Below are positions 25,288 through 27,186 of a stretch of 27,186 nucleotides of DNA, piece after piece. The stretch comes from a virus. The notes beneath the pieces were generated by a model. That model did no database searches and had not been told where the DNA came from. It saw only the letters and a list, made by a program, of their open reading frames with translations. The stretch covers positions 1 through 27,186 of IMG/VR virus record IMGVR_UViG_3300009537_000141; one strand, given 5' to 3'. The first letter of the stretch is position 1. Every line of letters begins with the position of its first letter. Both the position numbers and the translations under genes were made by a program.

Positions 25288-25652
25288 TTAATACATTCCT
25301 GATGGCTCTGGTCAGCCCCTTCCTTGAGAAGAACCCCCAGAAGGTTCTGGCCGCTAGGGTTCCTGTCGTCTTCTCGATCACGCGGATAGTCATCGGCGCC
25401 TTCGCTCTCGCCCTCTTCAGGCAGATGTGGGTGGCTGGGATAGCTGGATGGCCCGAGGCTACGCTCTGCATCGCCCTCGTCTTCGCTAATCACATAGCGT
25501 CGGCACTCGAGAAGCTCCCAGCTAGGGAGGTCGTTGAGTTCGGGAAGGCCATCATCGGTCGGTTCGGTGAGGGAGATGTCGGTCAGGGGGGTGACCTCTG
25601 GAAGGACAACGAGACCGGAGACTCCCACCCCATCCGAGATTACCGTGCCTAA
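25284..25652 (+). CDS. Holin-like membrane protein (122 aa)
   Basis: Probably the protein that permeabilises the inner membrane to time lysis. It has two likely membrane helices, residues about 26-46 (VVFSITRIVIGAFALALF) and 54-76 (ATLCIALVFANHIASAL), and a hydrophilic, charged C-terminal tail of about 40 residues. Size, topology and position directly before the endolysin fit a holin; the sequence family was not recognised. The ATG at 25284 overlaps the preceding TGA and was preferred over the upstream in-frame start at 25050, which would run through the whole previous gene in a different frame. Its end overlaps the amidase start by 8 bases. Confidence 0.7.
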   Translation: MINTFLMALVSPFLEKNPQKVLAARVPVVFSITRIVIGAFALALFRQMWVAGIAGWPEATLCIALVFANHIASALEKLPAREVVEFGKAIIGRFGEGDVGQGGDLWKDNETGDSHPIRDYRA

Positions 25653-26235
25653 CTACGGGCACCTCAGGGAGAAGAGGGTCGGGGTGATGCTCCACTACGA
25701 CGCCTCTGCCGGTGACGTTGGCGCCGTCGCTTGGCTCACCCGTGACCCGAGGTGTGAGGTCAGCTACAACAGGCTGATACTGGACGATGGGCTAAACGTG
25801 AAGGTGGCTCCGGACGATGCCCGTGCTTGGCACGCAGGAGTCTGCAAGCCGAGTAGTAACGTCCCGCGTTACGTCGATGCAAACTCTGCCTTCTACGGCA
25901 TCTCGATAGCAGCCAAGAAAGGTGATACGATAACCCCTCTGCAGTTCGACGCCGTCGTACTGCAGGTCAAGCTCTGGTTCGAGGAGGAGGGCTGGTCCCT
26001 CACGGAAACTCACCGAATCACGAGCCACCACCTTGAGGCTTGGCCCAGAGGGAGGAAGGTTGATATACAGGGAGTCAACGGCTATGATTTAGTCAACGTC
26101 CAAGCCGCCGTGAGCGGGAGGTCAGATGAGTCTAACAAGGGAAGCCAAGTTCTGGACGATCGGTATCGCGGTGATCGTCCTCTGGATGACGATTGTCTCC
26201 GTCGAGTCGTACCGTCGTGGAGTGGGCGAGGGTAG
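25645..26235 (+). CDS. N-acetylmuramoyl-L-alanine amidase endolysin (196 aa)
   Basis: Cuts the bond between muramic acid and the peptide stem in peptidoglycan (Amidase_2/PGRP type, zinc dependent). Likely zinc ligands are His17 (MLHYDAS), His128 or His129 (SHHLEAW) and Asp140 (GRKVD); AWHAG at 61-65 is another family landmark. There is no signal peptide, so it should need the holin for export. The GTG at 25645 gives a normal family N-terminus (NYGHLREKRVGVMLHYD); starts at 25534 or 25576 would add residues unlike an amidase and overlap the holin-like gene more. The last 37 or so residues, after VNVQAAVSGR, are poorly folded-looking and overlap the next gene by 110 bases. Confidence 0.88.
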   Translation: MPNYGHLREKRVGVMLHYDASAGDVGAVAWLTRDPRCEVSYNRLILDDGLNVKVAPDDARAWHAGVCKPSSNVPRYVDANSAFYGISIAAKKGDTITPLQFDAVVLQVKLWFEEEGWSLTETHRITSHHLEAWPRGRKVDIQGVNGYDLVNVQAAVSGRSDESNKGSQVLDDRYRGDRPLDDDCLRRVVPSWSGRG

Positions 26236-26623
26236 GGCGAGGGAGCTGGCACTCAGGGTAGAGCCGCAGGTTCGTTACATCACGATGCTGGACACGGTCT
26301 ACAGGCGTGACACCATCAGGCTCTGGCGCACCATCGCACAGTACGACTCGGTCAGGATGACCGACACCATCGCGGTGACTAGGGCCGAGACCACGGTCGT
26401 CTATATCCCACGGGCCGTGGCAGACGATGCAATCGTCCGCTGCACCAGCGCGGTGCTCCTCTGCGAGAAGAGGGTGGCCGCTAGGGACACCCTGATCAAC
26501 ACGCTCCAGACCCAGCTGAAGCTGGTCGGCGACTCCAAGCCCGGCGTCTTCAAGGTCTGGAGCGAACGTGTACTCTGGGGCGCCGCCGGGTATGGCCTCG
26601 GAGTCGCAGCCTCTAGGCGATAG
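26126..26623 (+). CDS. Putative inner-membrane spanin (Rz-like, 165 aa)
   Basis: A probable i-spanin that spans the periplasm and helps break the outer membrane. It has one N-terminal membrane helix (about residues 9-26, FWTIGIAVIVLWMTIVSV), then a long periplasmic region rich in Arg-Asp-Thr (DTVYRRDTIRLWRTI; TDTIAVTRAETT), two Cys near 104-111, a coiled-coil-like helix and a second weakly hydrophobic C-terminal helix (LWGAAGYGLGVAA). This composition is common in the i-spanin slot of podoviruses. No lipobox-bearing outer-membrane partner was found in the overlapping frames examined. GGGAGGT lies 4 bases before the ATG. Confidence 0.6.
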   Translation: MSLTREAKFWTIGIAVIVLWMTIVSVESYRRGVGEGRARELALRVEPQVRYITMLDTVYRRDTIRLWRTIAQYDSVRMTDTIAVTRAETTVVYIPRAVADDAIVRCTSAVLLCEKRVAARDTLINTLQTQLKLVGDSKPGVFKVWSERVLWGAAGYGLGVAASRR

Positions 26624-26626
26624 ACC

Positions 26627-27186
26627 GTGGAATGGACCCCAGAGGAAGACTCAGCCCTGATAAGGGGGATGCAGGACGGCCAGTCCAAGAGCGAGATAGC
26701 AAGGAACCTGAGAAGGACTAGGGATGCAGTTGACCGAAGGGCCTCGAGGCTCGGCGTAGGCATCGAGAGGAAGACCCCCATCGAGTACCCAGTCCGAGGC
26801 TTCGAGGTCGAGGTTCCAAGGGTGGTCCCGTCGAAGAAGTCCAAGGGCTGGACCACGGCGGTCGTATACGGGGACACGCACTTCCCGTTCCAAGACCCAG
26901 CCGCAGTCGAGATAGTCCTGTCGGTCATCAGGGACGCCCAGCCAGACATCATCGTGAACCTCGGTGATTTAGTGGACGCATGGCAGATTAGTCGTTTCGA
27001 CAAGGATCCCTCCAGACTGGACACCCTGCAAGACAACATAGACGAGGCGAGGGAACACCTGCACCAAGTCTCCCAGATAGCCCCCAACGCGAGGAAGGTA
27101 CTGCTAGAGGGCAATCACGAGACCAGGTTGTCCCGTATCATCTGTGGCCTTGAGGGGCCGCAGAGGGAACTGGGTAGGCTCAGAGC
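26627..27186 (+). CDS. Metallophosphoesterase with N-terminal Myb/SANT-like domain (partial, 3' end missing)
   Basis: From GTG 26627 the frame is open to the window end (186 codons). Residues 1-45 look like a Myb/SANT-type DNA-binding helix bundle (WTPEEDSALIRG; SEIARNLRRTRDAVDRRA). After a linker, the calcineurin-like metallophosphoesterase motifs appear in order: GDTH (82-85), GDLVD (113-117) and GNHE (162-165). These bind two metal ions and hydrolyse phosphate esters. Substrate is unknown; phage members may act on nucleic acid ends or nucleotides. It lies 3 bases after the spanin-like stop, which suggests the operon continues into DNA-metabolism genes. The start is GTG; the next Met is at residue 15, inside the Myb-like region. 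Confidence 0.85.
   Translation, partial: MEWTPEEDSALIRGMQDGQSKSEIARNLRRTRDAVDRRASRLGVGIERKTPIEYPVRGFEVEVPRVVPSKKSKGWTTAVVYGDTHFPFQDPAAVEIVLSVIRDAQPDIIVNLGDLVDAWQISRFDKDPSRLDTLQDNIDEAREHLHQVSQIAPNARKVLLEGNHETRLSRIICGLEGPQRELGRLR

Noticed and set aside
25534-25644. Upstream starts for the amidase at 25534 or 25576.
   Set aside because: They would add up to 37 low-complexity residues and a long overlap with the holin-like gene; the family normally begins shortly before the first zinc histidine, as with GTG 25645.
1-27186. A diversity-generating retroelement, suggested by the BPP-1-like capsid genes.
   Set aside because: No reverse transcriptase, no Mtd-like C-lectin protein and no template/variable repeat pair were seen in the window; it could lie outside.

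Overview
The window is one contiguous, densely packed stretch of a tailed-phage (or prophage) genome. Every convincing gene is on the + strand, mostly with stop-start overlaps of 1 to 8 bases, and the DNA is GC-rich. The gene order and protein types indicate a short-tailed, podovirus-type phage. The internal-core and tail genes follow the T7 order (gp11, gp12, gp14, gp15, gp16, gp17), while the capsid genes resemble the Bordetella phage BPP-1 set (Bbp19, Bbp17 and Bbp16 types). A candidate inner-membrane spanin points to a Gram-negative host; nothing here identifies the host further. No integrase, tRNA, CRISPR array, insertion sequence, reverse transcriptase or RNA polymerase is visible.

Layout. 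Positions 1-2700 hold the capsid module: the tail end of an upstream gene, a Bbp19-like protein, a scaffold-like protein, the major capsid protein, a Bbp16-like capsid cement protein and a 64-aa protein, closed by a strong GC-rich hairpin at 2702-2729. Positions 2756-4421 hold four small genes of unproven structural role: a tandem pair of related beta-rich proteins, a coiled-coil protein and a 147-aa beta-rich protein. A 498-aa protein with eight in-register 22-residue repeats follows. Positions 5933-11596 encode tail tubular proteins A and B and two internal virion proteins. Positions 11593-21549 are one giant 3318-codon frame in the slot of T7 gp16, a polyvalent protein with several recognisable segments, including an HEWSH zinc-protease motif. 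Positions 21550-24954 encode a collagen-like tail fibre or spike with a T7 gp17-type head-binding domain and a likely beta-helix. Positions 24956-26623 form the lysis region: a 23-codon micro-ORF, a membrane/coiled-coil protein, a holin-like protein, an amidase endolysin and a spanin-like protein. From 26627 a Myb/SANT-like plus metallophosphoesterase gene runs off the window.

How they work together. The scaffold, capsid and cement proteins build the head; the tubular proteins form the short tail; the gp14/15/16-type proteins are packed inside and probably help deliver DNA at entry; the spike binds and may degrade surface polysaccharide; the lysis genes release progeny.

The most interesting signals are three. 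First, an 88-aa gene in another frame, with a perfect AGGAGG ribosome binding site, lies inside the giant gene at 15233-15499, exactly where the giant frame itself looks least protein-like. Second, a 24- to 25-residue module (core TFARSGTATFVE) recurs in three different structural genes. Third, the giant protein is itself an unusual combination of segments.
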